From Branchiostoma floridae (Eukaryota; Chordata; Leptocardii; Amphioxiformes; Branchiostomatidae), in the NCBI RefSeq assembly GCF_000003815.2, contig NC_049979.1, positions 6,044,165 through 6,103,119 on the forward strand: a stretch of 58,955 nucleotides of DNA. Reading direction: 5' to 3'. Under the pieces are notes generated by a model. It worked only from the letters and a program-made list of their open reading frames with translations. It was not told the DNA's origin and ran no database searches. The translations under genes were made by a program, and so were the position numbers. Position 1 is the stretch's first letter; every line of letters begins with the position of its first letter. Shown here one piece after another: positions 43,781 through 55,134 of this stretch.

Positions 43781-45248
43781 CACCAGGCACTTCCAGCACA
43801 CAATGCACTTGTCCCCAACAATGCCCCGACCCTTGTACCTATCACCCACAGGGGAACAGGGCGACCATTGTGGCTCTGTCCTGTAATACAGGTTACACAA
43901 ACTCTGGGCTGGTGCCAGAGATGTTTGGGTAGAGAGGGCTGAACTATAAATAAATGGACAGAGAGAGATGATTGACAAAAGGTTTGTGTCACAGAAACTG
44001 ACGACCTTATTGATCCACCTTGGGTTCAAGGTCAGCAATCAGCATAACCTCAGCAATGCCCTGCCTTCTGATGGGAGTTTGTTTCCAATAGAAATTCAGG
44101 CCTAATTTGAAGTTTTCGGTTTCCTGCCCCAAGCAACTGCACAAATGACACTATGAATGACTCAGATTTCCACCTTGTATGAGCCCATTGCACTTGTTTC
44201 CCTGAAGTCATGATCTTGTAACAAAGGTGTTGACAGACACAGATGCGCACTGGTAATCATGTGTGGAAGTTTATTGAAAGCTCCAACCGAATAATAAGAA
44301 AGTTTGAAAATGTGTCTTTAATTGCATTCAACAATGGCTTTCTTTTCCTGACGTTTAAAGAAGCAAACAAAAAAAACCTTGTACATCCTTGAGTGTTTAA
44401 AGGAACCATAATTGAAATCCCCATATATCAAACTCAAAGTGCACATTGACACAGTTTGCTGCCTGCCCGTGCTTATGGCTGTGAACTATGGAACTGTGTA
44501 CATTACAGTGGACCTTGGGCCCAGGGCAAAGTGCCAACAACCTTGTACTCCAGTACTAGCTATAGTCAGAAACTAGTTCAAAGTACTATTGGATGAAGAG
44601 ATATATATTGTCCAAGTGGTCTCATATCGGTTGTTTTGAAACTCAGTTGTAAGCACTCGAACGAATGTATTTCGGAATATTTTTAAAAGCTGATGAAGAC
44701 TGGCTTTGTCACGAGCTGCAGTTATACAGAGGGCAGATTGTTTAGGTTGTGGATAATGTTCATTTTTAAGTGGTCTTTAAAAAAAATCAATTTTTGCTTT
44801 GAAGAAATGAATGTCCATGAATGGATCAAAGCACGCAATTTGGACCACTCGTAGCTGCACAAAAGTGTAAATCTGGCCTCTCAAGCGACAAAGTATATTG
44901 TTAAACAGAAATAGAGTCCACTTGTTGTGATATTGGCTGAAAAAGTGAGTTGTTTTCAATAAAAGTAATCTGTAAACAATATATATCTTCACTTCTTTAT
45001 TTCTCTAGCAGGTTGAAACAAGCTGATATCTCTGAAACCTCACATGAATAAATGTTCAGACAAACAAGATAATGGATGAAAAAGTTCATTTAGACATCAA
45101 TTAATCATCACTTATAATCATATTTATGTGTGTTCAATTAAACAGGTAAAACACTATATCAAGATACTACTGTAACAGCAACTTTGAATGATTCTATTTT
45201 AAGTATACAGAGGGAAATTAGTGTGGATTGGTTGGGTGACTCCCCTCT
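43781..45248. other. Unassigned non-coding stretch
   Basis: No gene or element is recognised. Confidence 0.4.
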
Positions 45249-45475
45249 TACTCACTCACTCACTCACTCACTCACTCACTCACTCACTCACTCACTCACT
45301 CACTCACTCACTCACTCACTCACTCACTCACTCACACACTCACTCACTCACTCACTCACTCACTCACACACTCACTCACTCACCAACTCACTCACCAACT
45401 CACCAACTCACTCACTCACTCACTCACTCACTCACTCACTCACTCACTCACTCACTCACTCACTCACTCACTCAT
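45249..45475. repeat. (ACTC)n microsatellite array
   Basis: About 55 tetranucleotide units with a few CACACTC and CACCAACTC variants. It produces artefactual open frames (THSLTHS). Confidence 0.97.
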
Positions 45476-45713
45476 TCCTCACACACATACACACATTCAA
45501 CCAGTGAATCACCCACCCACCCTGTGGTACACAGCACCTGTAGGTATACCAGACTCGTCCCAGCTGTAGGACACATCATTGATGGTTTCCCATCTACAGC
45601 CCTGGGAGGCTGCTGGGGTTAAAAGGGGTCAGGAGGAGCTGTCTTCAGCAGCTGGAAACTAAACACACACTTGGCAGGGAGTCAGTCAGTCCTGCAGGTG
45701 TACTGCAGAGGCA

Positions 45714-46172
45714 TAGCCTGGATACCAGACTGTTTCCAGGGCCTACACAGGCTAGCTCCTAAGCTCCAGGGCCTACACAGACCAGCTCGTCGGCTCCAGG
45801 GCCCACACAGGCCAGCTCCTAAGCTCCAGGGCCTACACAGGCCAGCTCCTAAGCTCCAGGGCCTACACAGGCCAGCTCCTTGGCTACAGGCCTACACAGG
45901 CCAGCTCCTCGGCTCCAGGGCCCACACAGGCCAGCTCATCGGCTCCAGGGCCTAAACAGGCCAGCTCCTCGGCTCCAGGGCCTACACAGGCCAGCTCCTC
46001 GGCTCCAGGGCCTAAACAGGCCAGCTCCTCGGCTCCAGGGCCTACACAGACCAGCTCCTGGGCACCAGGGCCTACACAGGCCAGCTCCTCGGCTCCAGGG
46101 CCTAAACAGGCCAGCTCCTTGGCTCCAGGGCTCACTTGTGTAGGCCCTGGAAAGAGTCTGGCATCCAGACTA
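45714..46172. mobile_element. MITE whose interior is a 30-bp minisatellite
   Basis: The left TIR 45714-45749 begins TAGCCTGGATACCAGACTG and runs into TTTCCAGGGCCTACACA. The right TIR (about 46137-46172) is the inverted copy with few mismatches. Between them, 45742-46134 is about 13 copies of GGGCCTACACAGGCCAGCTC plus CTCGGCTCCA. The repeat unit starts with the inner end of the TIR, so the array probably grew from the transposon end. The 30-bp period keeps frames open on both strands. Confidence 0.85.
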
Positions 46173-47176
46173 CACAGAAACCTGCCCTGAAATGTGGTGC
46201 CAATGATGCGACAGACATGTGCAGAGATGTATGGCTGCTCCTCCTGAACTCTGGGTCTCCAGAGATTTACTCCAAGGAAGGGGATGGTGATTAGTCATCC
46301 CCTGGGTGATGAAATGGGAGCTGATCTCAGGCACCCTGCAACACTTCACTTAACCTTGACTTAACGTTCACTAAATCACTTCACTTAACCTTCAAGACTA
46401 TATCTCAATTTGTCATCTTCTATTCCCTGCCACAAGTAAGTCATTCATTCCCTGCATGCAGCAGACTGCAGCAGGTAAGCAATTTGGGTGTGAAGTCCGA
46501 AGTCCAGCTTCATTTTAATTTTTTTTCTGTCATATCTTGACTGGATCTAACCGTATATCTTAGCCAACATATACATCTAGGCCTCTAAGCAAGATAGTCT
46601 GTATCATTGCAGACGCAAACGTTAATATATTGTACATTATACTGTTACTTTATGATGTAGTTTTTGTTCCAAAACTGAGGTGACATCCAAGTGTGAAGTA
46701 TGGCAGGCTGAAATAAACTAAAACCAAGGCTATTCCAACAAACGTGAGAGGTGTTAGGGCAAAAAGACAAATCCACATTTAAAACAAAAGATGAAAACGC
46801 AGTTCTTAATGCCATGAACTATATCCTTAACGTCTAATCTATCACCTTGAAGCGTCCTTATCCACAAATGTCACATTGGTAACAAATGGGATCTACAGTA
46901 GGCTAAAGGTCGTTCTTGGAAAAGAATTTTCTAAACATCAGCACGGCACAAAAAATTCAAGCACGAGTACCAAAGTGGCCCACCTCTCCCATACAGCATA
47001 CACACACACATGATTTATACCCTCTCTGTTCCTGCCTGACCATGTAATTTCACTCAAGGGTTCACTGCTTTTGTCAGGAAAACAAACAGTCAATCTTCCT
47101 GCAGTGGGGCAAGTGGAAAGATGCCAAGCTGAAGGTCTGTCAGCACCCAACCTCCATACACTCACCTGGGTCAGAG
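46173..47176. other. Unassigned non-coding stretch
   Basis: A short duplication of TTCACTTAACCTT lies near 46344-46395. No gene is recognised. Confidence 0.4.
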
Positions 47177-47390
47177 TACTGTAAAATGCAGAAACTTTCG
47201 CGGTGGTTTAATGTTTGCGGGTTTTTGTGGTGGCTGCTTCACCACAAACTTAAAATCACCACAAACACTTTTCCATTGCAACAAAAGACTACAGTGCATG
47301 GTGCTACCGTGAACTTAAAACCACCGCGAAAAGTCCTTTTTCCCACTACCGCGAAATTAAATCTCCGCAAACTTAAATGCATTTACAGTA
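47177..47390. mobile_element. TA-flanked MITE, CTGTAAATGC family (copy 2)
   Basis: TACTGTAAAATGCAGAAACTT to AAATGCATTTACAGTA, 214 bp, with many internal GCGG/CCGC and inverted AACTTAAA(A)CCACC(G)CG segments. Confidence 0.85.
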
Positions 47391-47552
47391 TAAGGGGGGT
47401 CACTGACAGGGGGGCACAGGGGGGTCTGTGTGTGCTGGTAGCCATGTCTTAAATGTCAACATCTCCTCTCTGTCAGCAACTTAAGGGGCAAGTGGTGTCA
47501 ATCATTTCCTTTAAGTGTTGAGGGGAGGAAACCATGCAGGGGCTTTGGCTTC

Positions 47553-47655
47553 TAGTCTCCAAGCAGACGTAAGGAGTACAGTACCAGAAGAGAGTACCAA
47601 ACGTTACACATGTGTAAAACATCAGAAATGAGCCAGATCTCCTTGGAGATTTAAA
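47553..47655. mobile_element. Possible small MITE, TAGTCTCCAAGCAGA end
   Basis: TAGTCTCCAAGCAGACG is followed about 75 bp later by ATCTCCTTGGAGATTTA, a weaker inverted partner. Confidence 0.35.
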
Positions 47656-48238
47656 TGATTTCAATTGAAGGAAAACAAACAGTAACTTCTTTTTTTCTTC
47701 TTCTGATTTCTGTATTTGCTGCATGGTTCTGTTCTCTGTTTTGCTTAAAAAACTTCTTTGTTTCTATGTTTGTTTCTGAACTGAACAATTTCTATGACAG
47801 TTGAGTGGTTTGGGAAAGAAGGTCACCATAAAAAGAGGAGAATGAAGAATGAAGATAGACGGGATGAGAAGACAGAGAGGTGTGGTTAGTGTTTGTATCA
47901 CCCTTCAAGTCCCCCAGACGGAATTCTCAGGAAAGCCAGGAGACATAGAGACATGGAAGGAGGTAGCAGAGGACAAGAAGACAAGTCGCAAGTGGTTTAT
48001 GTTGTTTTCACTCGTTCTAGTCCCGACGGAATTCTCAGGAAAACCAGGAGACATGACCAAATGAGGATCGTTTTTATCACATCTCCCAGCATGACTCTAT
48101 CATGGGTGGCTAAAACGGTCCTGACCAGTATACATGATTCTGATCTGAGCACAGGACAGTCTGGACTGGGTCTGCCTGGTGTCTGCCCCAGCAACCACAG
48201 GAGAGTCAGCTGTACGTGGGACACACTTACCGGAAACT

Positions 48239-48452
48239 TACTGTAAATGCAGAAACTTTCACGGTGGTTTAATGTTCGCGGTTTTTGCGGTAGCTCCCCT
48301 TCACTGCAAACTTAAAATCACCGCGTACATTTTTCCATGGCAGTAAGAGACTACAGCGCATGGTGCTACCGGGAACTTAAACCACCACGAAAAGTCTTTT
48401 TTCCCCGCTACCTCGAAATTAAGTCCCTGCAAACTTAAATGCATTTACAGTA
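48239..48452. mobile_element. TA-flanked MITE, CTGTAAATGC family (copy 3)
   Basis: TACTGTAAATGCAGAAACTT to AAATGCATTTACAGTA, 214 bp, collinear with 47177-47390 and in the same orientation. Confidence 0.88.
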
Positions 48453-49533
48453 TTTCTTTCTGCATGGACTAAACTGTAGCATGCTAGCAGTAGAAGGGGA
48501 AAGAATGTTCTCAATTTCTCCCAGTGTTTTAAGTTGAAACAAATCGGTATCAAAGTTACCCAAAGTAGTAAAACATTGGTAGTAAACACAGTAGTAACAT
48601 ATTCAGTGTCATAAATTCCCAGCACAACGCAGCACATATATTAAATATAACCACCCCACACATTTCAAGACTTAAAGTAATCAGCTGTTGGCTACCCGAT
48701 CAGCTGTGAGGCTGTCAGGAGGGACGACAATTAGCCAACACTAACTCCATTAGGTCGATGACATTGAGAACTTTGAATTGAGTCTCCAAGTCTGACCGCC
48801 AGTCTGATAGCAAGATTATAGGGAGCCCCAAGGACTGCCAAGGCAATACTTAACTGTAGACCATTATTCTTCCTGAGCTTTCACAAAACCTAAAAAAATT
48901 TAATTCCATTTAACTCAAAACCCACTTGTCATTGGACGTGGGACTATTCATTAGCCACATTGCCTCAAAAGTAATGTATATAGTCGTAGGAACATCTCAA
49001 AGACTAGACATTTTAAAAACCTTTTTTATGATCTCCTATCTGCCTGTTCCTTTGCACTTAGCCTTTGGGGATGAGTTTGCAAATAAAGATTATTACGATG
49101 TGGATGATATTGACCTCTGCAGGCTTTAGAACTGGTTGAAGATTTTGAAAAAAAAAAACATAATGAAGTGGCAGGTTAAGTCTCTGTTGCAGGTGCAATT
49201 TAGAGAATCAAGAATTTCACACAATGGTTGCGATGCTCAGAATTTTGTCTTCTGGGTACAACAAGTCTGGGAAATAGATTTTTACACACGTAAAACACGT
49301 TGTGATGTTGCAGCTGCGCACACAGAGCTGTGCTCGTTCCTGTGTTGGCATGTTGGTGGTTTGGGAACTGTTGGGCTGTGTTTAACCAGTGGTGAGCTGT
49401 GGTTTGGTAGTGGAATGAAAAAAAGGGTGGTATGATGTCGAACCATACTACAGGGAGAGCACTGTAAGGGGGGCTAATATAGAGAGCTGTGGTTTGGTAG
49501 TGGAGCGATAGAGTGGTGAGCAGGGTGGTACAA
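48453..49533. other. Unassigned non-coding stretch
   Basis: The 99-codon frame at 49136-49435 has no recognisable domain. GAGCTGTGGTTTGGTAGTGGA occurs twice (about 49394 and 49485). Nothing else is recognised. Confidence 0.4.
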
Positions 49534-49735
49534 GACTCACAGACTCACTGACTCAGACTCACTCACTCACTCACTCACTCACTCACTCAGACTCACTCAC
49601 TCTGACTCACTCACTCATACTCACTCACTCACTCACTCACTCACTCACTCACTCACTCACTCACTCACTCACTCACTCACTCACTCACTCACTCACTCAC
49701 TAACTCACTCACTCACTCACTCACTCACTCACTCA
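49534..49735. repeat. (ACTC)n microsatellite array
   Basis: The same motif and strand as 45249-45475, with a few ACTCAG and ACTCAT variants at its left side. Confidence 0.95.
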
Positions 49736-50429
49736 GAGACAGAGCCCAAAACACGTCCTCACAGCCAATCAGTGTCAACATGTCCCAGCTCCCTGGTCTC
49801 TGTTGGCAATGTGACAAACCAGGTGACTGTAGCAAGTCAGGAGGTGTTTTGATACACTTTGCCACAGTTGCCACTCCAGGCATGGGGCAAAAATAGCTGC
49901 CAACTGGAGAAAAGTTGGAAATTTGCCAAAAACTGTCACACAAAAAACTCCTTTAATTACTGTCAATGATTCATTTATAGTGAACTTTTTGCGAGTAAAC
50001 AGCAGTATGATTTATGGAACAAGTCTGCCATATTAAACTCAAATTCAGACAGATTTTAGACAACAAACTTCAGGCATAAACAAGCCTGGAACCTTACATT
50101 TGACCTTGGAGGCTTCTTTTTGGCAGGGATCCAACATGGTGGATAATCAATGTTGACCTTGATGGAGTGAATGTTGACCTTGATGGACATATATAGCATA
50201 ATCACAATGTAACATGTGGTAAGATAGTCCAGATGGTGCCTGAAAGTTCAATATGAATACTGTGTGTTGTCCTTGAGCGCCAATGCTATTGATCGAAACA
50301 ACTCCATTCTTTAAAAAAAAAAAACGTGGTTGAAATAACCAGAAATAACTTTTTCTGAAAACTTTCTCTGCTAACTTTTTCTGAAAAATGGGAACAGGGT
50401 TTATTTCTTTTGCATACCTGGTAAATTGT

Positions 50430-50710
50430 CTATTACGCTATGCACAGATGCTTAGGGGTGGCACCCAACACCATTTCGGTAGCCCTTAGGCCACACATTT
50501 GTGCAAGACACTGTTAACACTATAACAGCAGGGGGCTAGTCTGCTGGTAGTGATGTGTGTTTAACTCCCATGCTCTTCCCTCATTAGTGCTGAGTGCTAA
50601 GCAGAGAAAGCAGCATGTACCATTTTTAAAGTCTTTGGATTGAGGGACCCGAACTCACGACGATACCGAATGCAAGGCGAACACTTTACCCACTCAGCCA
50701 AATTGGCCTA
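50430..50710 (-). mobile_element. tRNA-derived SINE
   Basis: On the minus strand a tRNA-like head has an A box, TGGCTGAGTGGGTAAAG (50687-50700), and a B box, GAGTTCGGGTCCC (50644-50656). The body continues with CTGCTTAGCACTCAGCACTAA and ATGGGAGTTAAACACACA and ends with a unique tail. The head keeps RNA polymerase III boxes, but no intact tRNA fold is expected with its anticodon arm. The left boundary is approximate. Confidence 0.7.
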
Positions 50711-50715
50711 CAGGC

Positions 50716-50970
50716 CATGTTATCACCGGTTTGTTTACAAATCGCAATGATATCACCCATTGTTTACAGTTATTGCCATACCATTACCTGCTTGTTTACA
50801 GTTATTGACATGATAGTATCGGTTTGTTTATAAATTGACATGATATTACCGGCTTGTTTAGTTATTGCCATAATATTACTGCTTTACATATCACACTGAT
50901 ATTACTGGTTTGCTTATATATGTTGCCATGATATTAGAGGTTTGTTTACAGCTTTTGCCATGATTGTTAA
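50716..50970. repeat. Tandem repeat of about 32-40 bp with repeated TTGTTTAC
   Basis: Seven or so units of GGTTTGTTTACAGTTATTGCCATGATATTACC type. Four carry a perfect TGTTTAC; the others have TGTTTAT, TGTTTAG or TGCTTAT. Confidence 0.75.
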
Positions 50971-51597
50971 TTTGGTGATTATCACATAAGCCTACCAGAC
51001 TTGTACATGACCCTGTGCTGTATCTTCTGTTTGTGGATGACACCTGTCATCATCTGTCAATCACCTGTCAACCACTCATCAGATAACCATCAATCACACC
51101 TGTTCTAAGAAGTCCCAGTAACAGGGTTGACTACCTGCTACAAAAACATGTTAACCCCTGTCCTGTGTGTATATGGGATCAGCAGGAGAAGGGTTAGGAT
51201 CACACACTACTGTAGCGACACCTGCAACTTGAACCAGTCCAGAAAAAACATCACATGCTTGTGCACAATGTCAAGTGCAGGAGCCGTGCCCGGGGCTAAG
51301 GACTAAGTCATCAGGCTGTACCTTTCCTCCTGCTGTCAGACATGACGACTGGGGAGTCCAGGGGACAGGACCAAGCTGTCTGCACTTGCTGGAAGGCCTA
51401 GGGAAAGGAAATGTTGTGTTTCCGTTGATTCAACCAACCCTAGCAAACCCCAGCAGACCCTACCCTATTTTGATCAGCCGATGGCAAGAGACATCACATT
51501 TTCCAATGGACTTCCTGTATTTCTTAGATTAAACAACAGTTTAAAGCTTTCGATAGTTGACATCACACTCCTTTTTCCAGTTTATGAACATACTACG
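50971..51597. other. Unassigned non-coding stretch
   Basis: No gene is recognised. CACCTGTC repeats lie near 51042-51075. Confidence 0.4.
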
Positions 51598-51735
51598 TTT
51601 ATAGACGTAGGTTAGACATCCAGGTACTAATAAGATACGCCAAAAAGTAGTTACTCAAGGAACTGGACATGGTTTAGGATACGGTCAGACGTTTCAACTG
51701 CTATCCAGCAATTTTCGTCAGTGACACTACATACT
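51598..51735 (-). mobile_element. Retroposon 3' piece, same family as 18086-18177
   Basis: On the minus strand GTCACTGACGAAAATTGCTG, GATAGCAGTTGAAACGTCTG and CTTGAGTAACTACTTTTTGG match the 18.1-kb copy. This copy continues further 3' (TATTAGTACCTGGATGTCTA). Confidence 0.65.
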
Positions 51736-51981
51736 ACGTTGTTTGTAGTACATTATGCAATGGCAAACTTACAACACAATGAGAATCCCTTCCTACTGAC
51801 CCTAACTTTTTAGGACTGAAATCAAAACCACAACATTAACTTTCCCCTGCCAGAGGCTCCCTGTCCTGGGGGCTCTTCAGGGGGTCACTAAGAAGACTTA
51901 AGACCTGCAAATGCCCTATTCATGCTCCTCAAGGAGCCTGTTGGGCAACAATGGAAAACTTAATTGTGGTTTATGTACACC

Positions 51982-52025
51982 AGTGAGTCCCTGAGTGAGT
52001 GAGTGAGTGAGTGAGTGAGTGAGTT

Positions 52026-52070
<45 letters not shown>

Positions 52071-52130
52071 GTGAGTGAGTGAGTGAGTGAGTGAGTGAGA
52101 GAGAGAGAGTGAGTGAGTAAATGAGTGAGT
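51982..52130. repeat. (GAGT)n with (GA)n microsatellite array
   Basis: GAGT repeats interrupted by two pure GA runs. It is the complement of the (ACTC)n motif at 45.2 and 49.5 kb. Confidence 0.95.
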
Positions 52131-52494
52131 ATCCTTTTGTGCCACAAGCTTAGCTTATTTATTTATTTGTTTTCTTTATACAGGGTAGACACGCTCAGTA
52201 CTTTGCGCACTGCTTTCCAGGCGTGCCCTGTATCTATGAATCATCATCGGTGTCAGCTCGTGACCGAGCATTAGTTCATGTCCATCCAGCCTCATTTGTT
52301 ATCTATAAATACTTATAAGCTATAATGACAAGTTACAGGTAGACCATGTCTCCCTTGATCGAGGTTAGAGCAATGTACTTAACAAACACCTGCCCCACTT
52401 TCACTTTGTTATATAGATTCCAATTTGTGATATGTGAAAAGACACCATCCCATGATGTAACCTGTGTCTTTCTTATATTTTATCTGACCCTTAC

Positions 52495-52960
52495 CTCCCT
52501 CATGACCTCAATGAAAAGTGGCCTGCAGGCCGATTTGAGCTTCTCATGAATAAACAAAGTTTCAGACAGACTGCCAGACTCTGGAGTTGCCTGAAGCGGA
52601 AGATAACTAATTAAGAATAATGAACTTATTAAATCTAGTACTTCAGTCAGCCTTGTCAGATTAGCACTGAGGCCACAGCAAGTTGATATTATGGATGACA
52701 TCTTCTGCAGACTGTAAAAGCGGCCTGCAGGCCAATTTGAGCTTTCATGAATAAACAAAGGTTCAAACAAAAAAAGAGCAAACAAAAATTGTGAGATAGG
52801 GCGAAAAAAACAAGATGGCAAATTTTTAAAATAGACACCATTAACAACCATCATCGAAGAAGAAAAAAATATTGTTTTTGTTTTCTGAATTATTTTTCAA
52901 AATCAGTTGAAAATTAATGAGCGTGCGGATGTCATCCATAAAATCTACTTGCTGTGGCCT
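52495..52960. repeat. Cluster of dispersed-repeat pieces with CATGAATAAAC ends
   Basis: GGCCTGCAGGCC(G/A)ATTTGAGCTT followed by CATGAATAAAC occurs at about 52518-52558 and 52722-52759. GGCCACAGCAAGTTGATATT plus ATGGATGACATC (52671-52702) is inverted at 52929-52960. The same ATGGATGACATC box occurs at about 56431. These look like 3' ends of one retroposon family inserted in both orientations. Confidence 0.55.
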
Positions 52961-54280
52961 AAACACTGTTCCCAACCTGAGGATAAAGTCTAAACATACA
53001 TCTCCTTCTGCCAAGATGGGAACCCCTGGAGATATTTCAGTCAAAGGGACAAGTCCTAACATGAAAATGTAAGGCCAAGGCCATATACATTGATTTTCTC
53101 CAAAAAAAGTCTCCCGAACATTGTAAATCATTTACAATTCAAGCAACAGTACAGGGCAAAATAAGTCTTCTGAGAAAAAACTGACAAACTTGAATCTGAC
53201 GTCTTCTGTATATCCTTGAACTTGAACCTGAAACTGTGTAATGTTATACCAGGCTGACAGCATTTGACTTCAGAATAATTCTTTTTACTCCAAGAACCAA
53301 GATTTGTTGTGTCTTGACAAAGAAGTTCCAAGCAAAGCTACAGTAAACACAGCACCTAATTTGGAAACGTGTGTGCGTGCAAGACCCAGGCTTAACGTCA
53401 TGAAGGGAAGAGGACCAAATAAGCCTTTCGCAGGAAACGGAGTGTTTATACTTCAGCAGCAATTGATATTTGATATCCGTTTGTCTAGACAGTGTTCGGA
53501 CAGTATTCCTGACAGCATTGCCTGGAGCCAGCATCTAAGTGCACCTAGATGTGCCGGAATTCATTAAGACTTCGCATATGAGTAGATGTTACTCTTGCTT
53601 GCATTTAATACATAAGACAGGCCAAACGCCATTTCATAAGTGACATCATCTGTTTACCATATTGAGCCTGGTGAAAGATGGAAAAAGAATTGAAAAAAAG
53701 AGATATTGCTTGATTACAAAAATAAAGCATACACATATTAGGTGCATGCCATTGTAAAGGAAAAAGAAGTGACAACAGTAAATACAGTGGAACAAATATA
53801 GTATATTCAAAACTATTTGTGCATCAGTGTGCACTTACATCTATTAGTGCCAAAGGTGTGCACATCTCTATAGTGGTTGTTTTCACAATATGTGGTATGA
53901 ATAACCATTCTGTAGATACAATAACGATAAACACGAGCGTTGCTTGTCACCTGTCGCGCCATACGCAGAAAACAAACAAGCTCCGGGGCACACGGTGATG
54001 ATGTAAAGTCACCCACCTGTTGACATCACAGTCTTACTTTAATATAAATGTGTCTATGCAAAACCGGAGGTGGAGACTCTACAACACCCTGTACTAAAGG
54101 TTCAGGGAGATGGTATCTACGATAATCTTTAACAGAATCAAAACAAATCGCAACGGGGGCTTACTTCTGATGCGTGTCTGTCAGCGTGAAGGTTAGGGCA
54201 TGCCCGTGGGGCCTTTTCTGTTTAGCTTAACACAATTCTGGCTATTCTAGTCACTGATATACATCAGAGAGTGTACTATG
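52961..54280. other. Unassigned non-coding stretch
   Basis: No gene, RNA or element is recognised. Confidence 0.4.
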
Positions 54281-54779
54281 GCAATCAGCCTTGTCACAAA
54301 CTTTTAGAGTAGGGGGCTAATATATGAAAGTAGCGGGGCAAGGCGCGTAGTGGCTTGCGGCGAGCCACGAAGTGGCGAGCGGGGGGTAGGTACGGGAGGG
54401 GGGTTTCCCCCCGTTCCGTAGGGGGGGTCTGGGGGGCCTCCCTGGGAAAATTTTTAAATTCAGACCCCTAAATATGGTTTGGGGGTGTATTTTGGGTAAC
54501 TTTTATTGTTATCTTTAAACTTTGAATTGACAAAAAAAAACTCAATTTCAAAAAAATTCGGCATAGGTTCCCCACTATGACCCCTAACCGGGGGCCAACT
54601 ACATGTATCAGAAAACTGCCAGAGGTTTATCAAAACAAATTGCTGGGGGATTTTGTAACGGAGAGCACTGGACTTAAACTTTTATTTTTTGAAAATCTAC
54701 CCCAAAGTAGCCGGCTGGAAAAAAGTAAGTAGGCGGCTAAAATCGCCGCCTGCCGCCTCGTTTTGACAAGGCTGGCAAT
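54281..54779. mobile_element. hAT-like non-autonomous element with an unusual G-rich interior (5-bp TSD)
   Basis: CAGCCTTGTCA at 54286 and its inverted partner TGACAAGGCTG ending at 54774 are flanked by GCAAT at 54281-54285 and 54775-54779. The interior is first very G-rich (GCGGCGAGCCACGAAGTGGC, GGGGGGTTTCCCCCC hairpin) and then AT-rich. No transposase is seen. Confidence 0.65.
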
Positions 54780-55034
54780 GTACAACTTGTTAGGAAACCT
54801 ACAACAGTGTCACATATGACACACAATGTATAACCTTGCGACTATCTCTACATAAGGACCACCCCTGGCCAATGTGACCACTTTTACATGGTCCATGAGA
54901 TAAATTTTTCCGTTGACTCAAACATTAAAAATCCTGGCTATAGGGACCACATGCTCACACATAGAGTTCAGTGCCTGCAGAACTGATCCTTATCACTGAT
55001 TGATAAATTATACCACTAGAAAGGGCACCTTTTT

Positions 55035-55134
55035 NNNNNNNNNNNNNNNNNNNNNNNNNNNNNNNNNNNNNNNNNNNNNNNNNNNNNNNNNNNNNNNNNN
55101 NNNNNNNNNNNNNNNNNNNNNNNNNNNNNNNNNN
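55035..55134. other. Assembly gap, 100 N
   Basis: A run of N of exactly 100, as used for gaps of unknown size. Confidence 0.99.

Noticed and set aside
45184-45622. Long THSLTHS repeat open frames
   Set aside because: They are translations of the (ACTC)n microsatellite.
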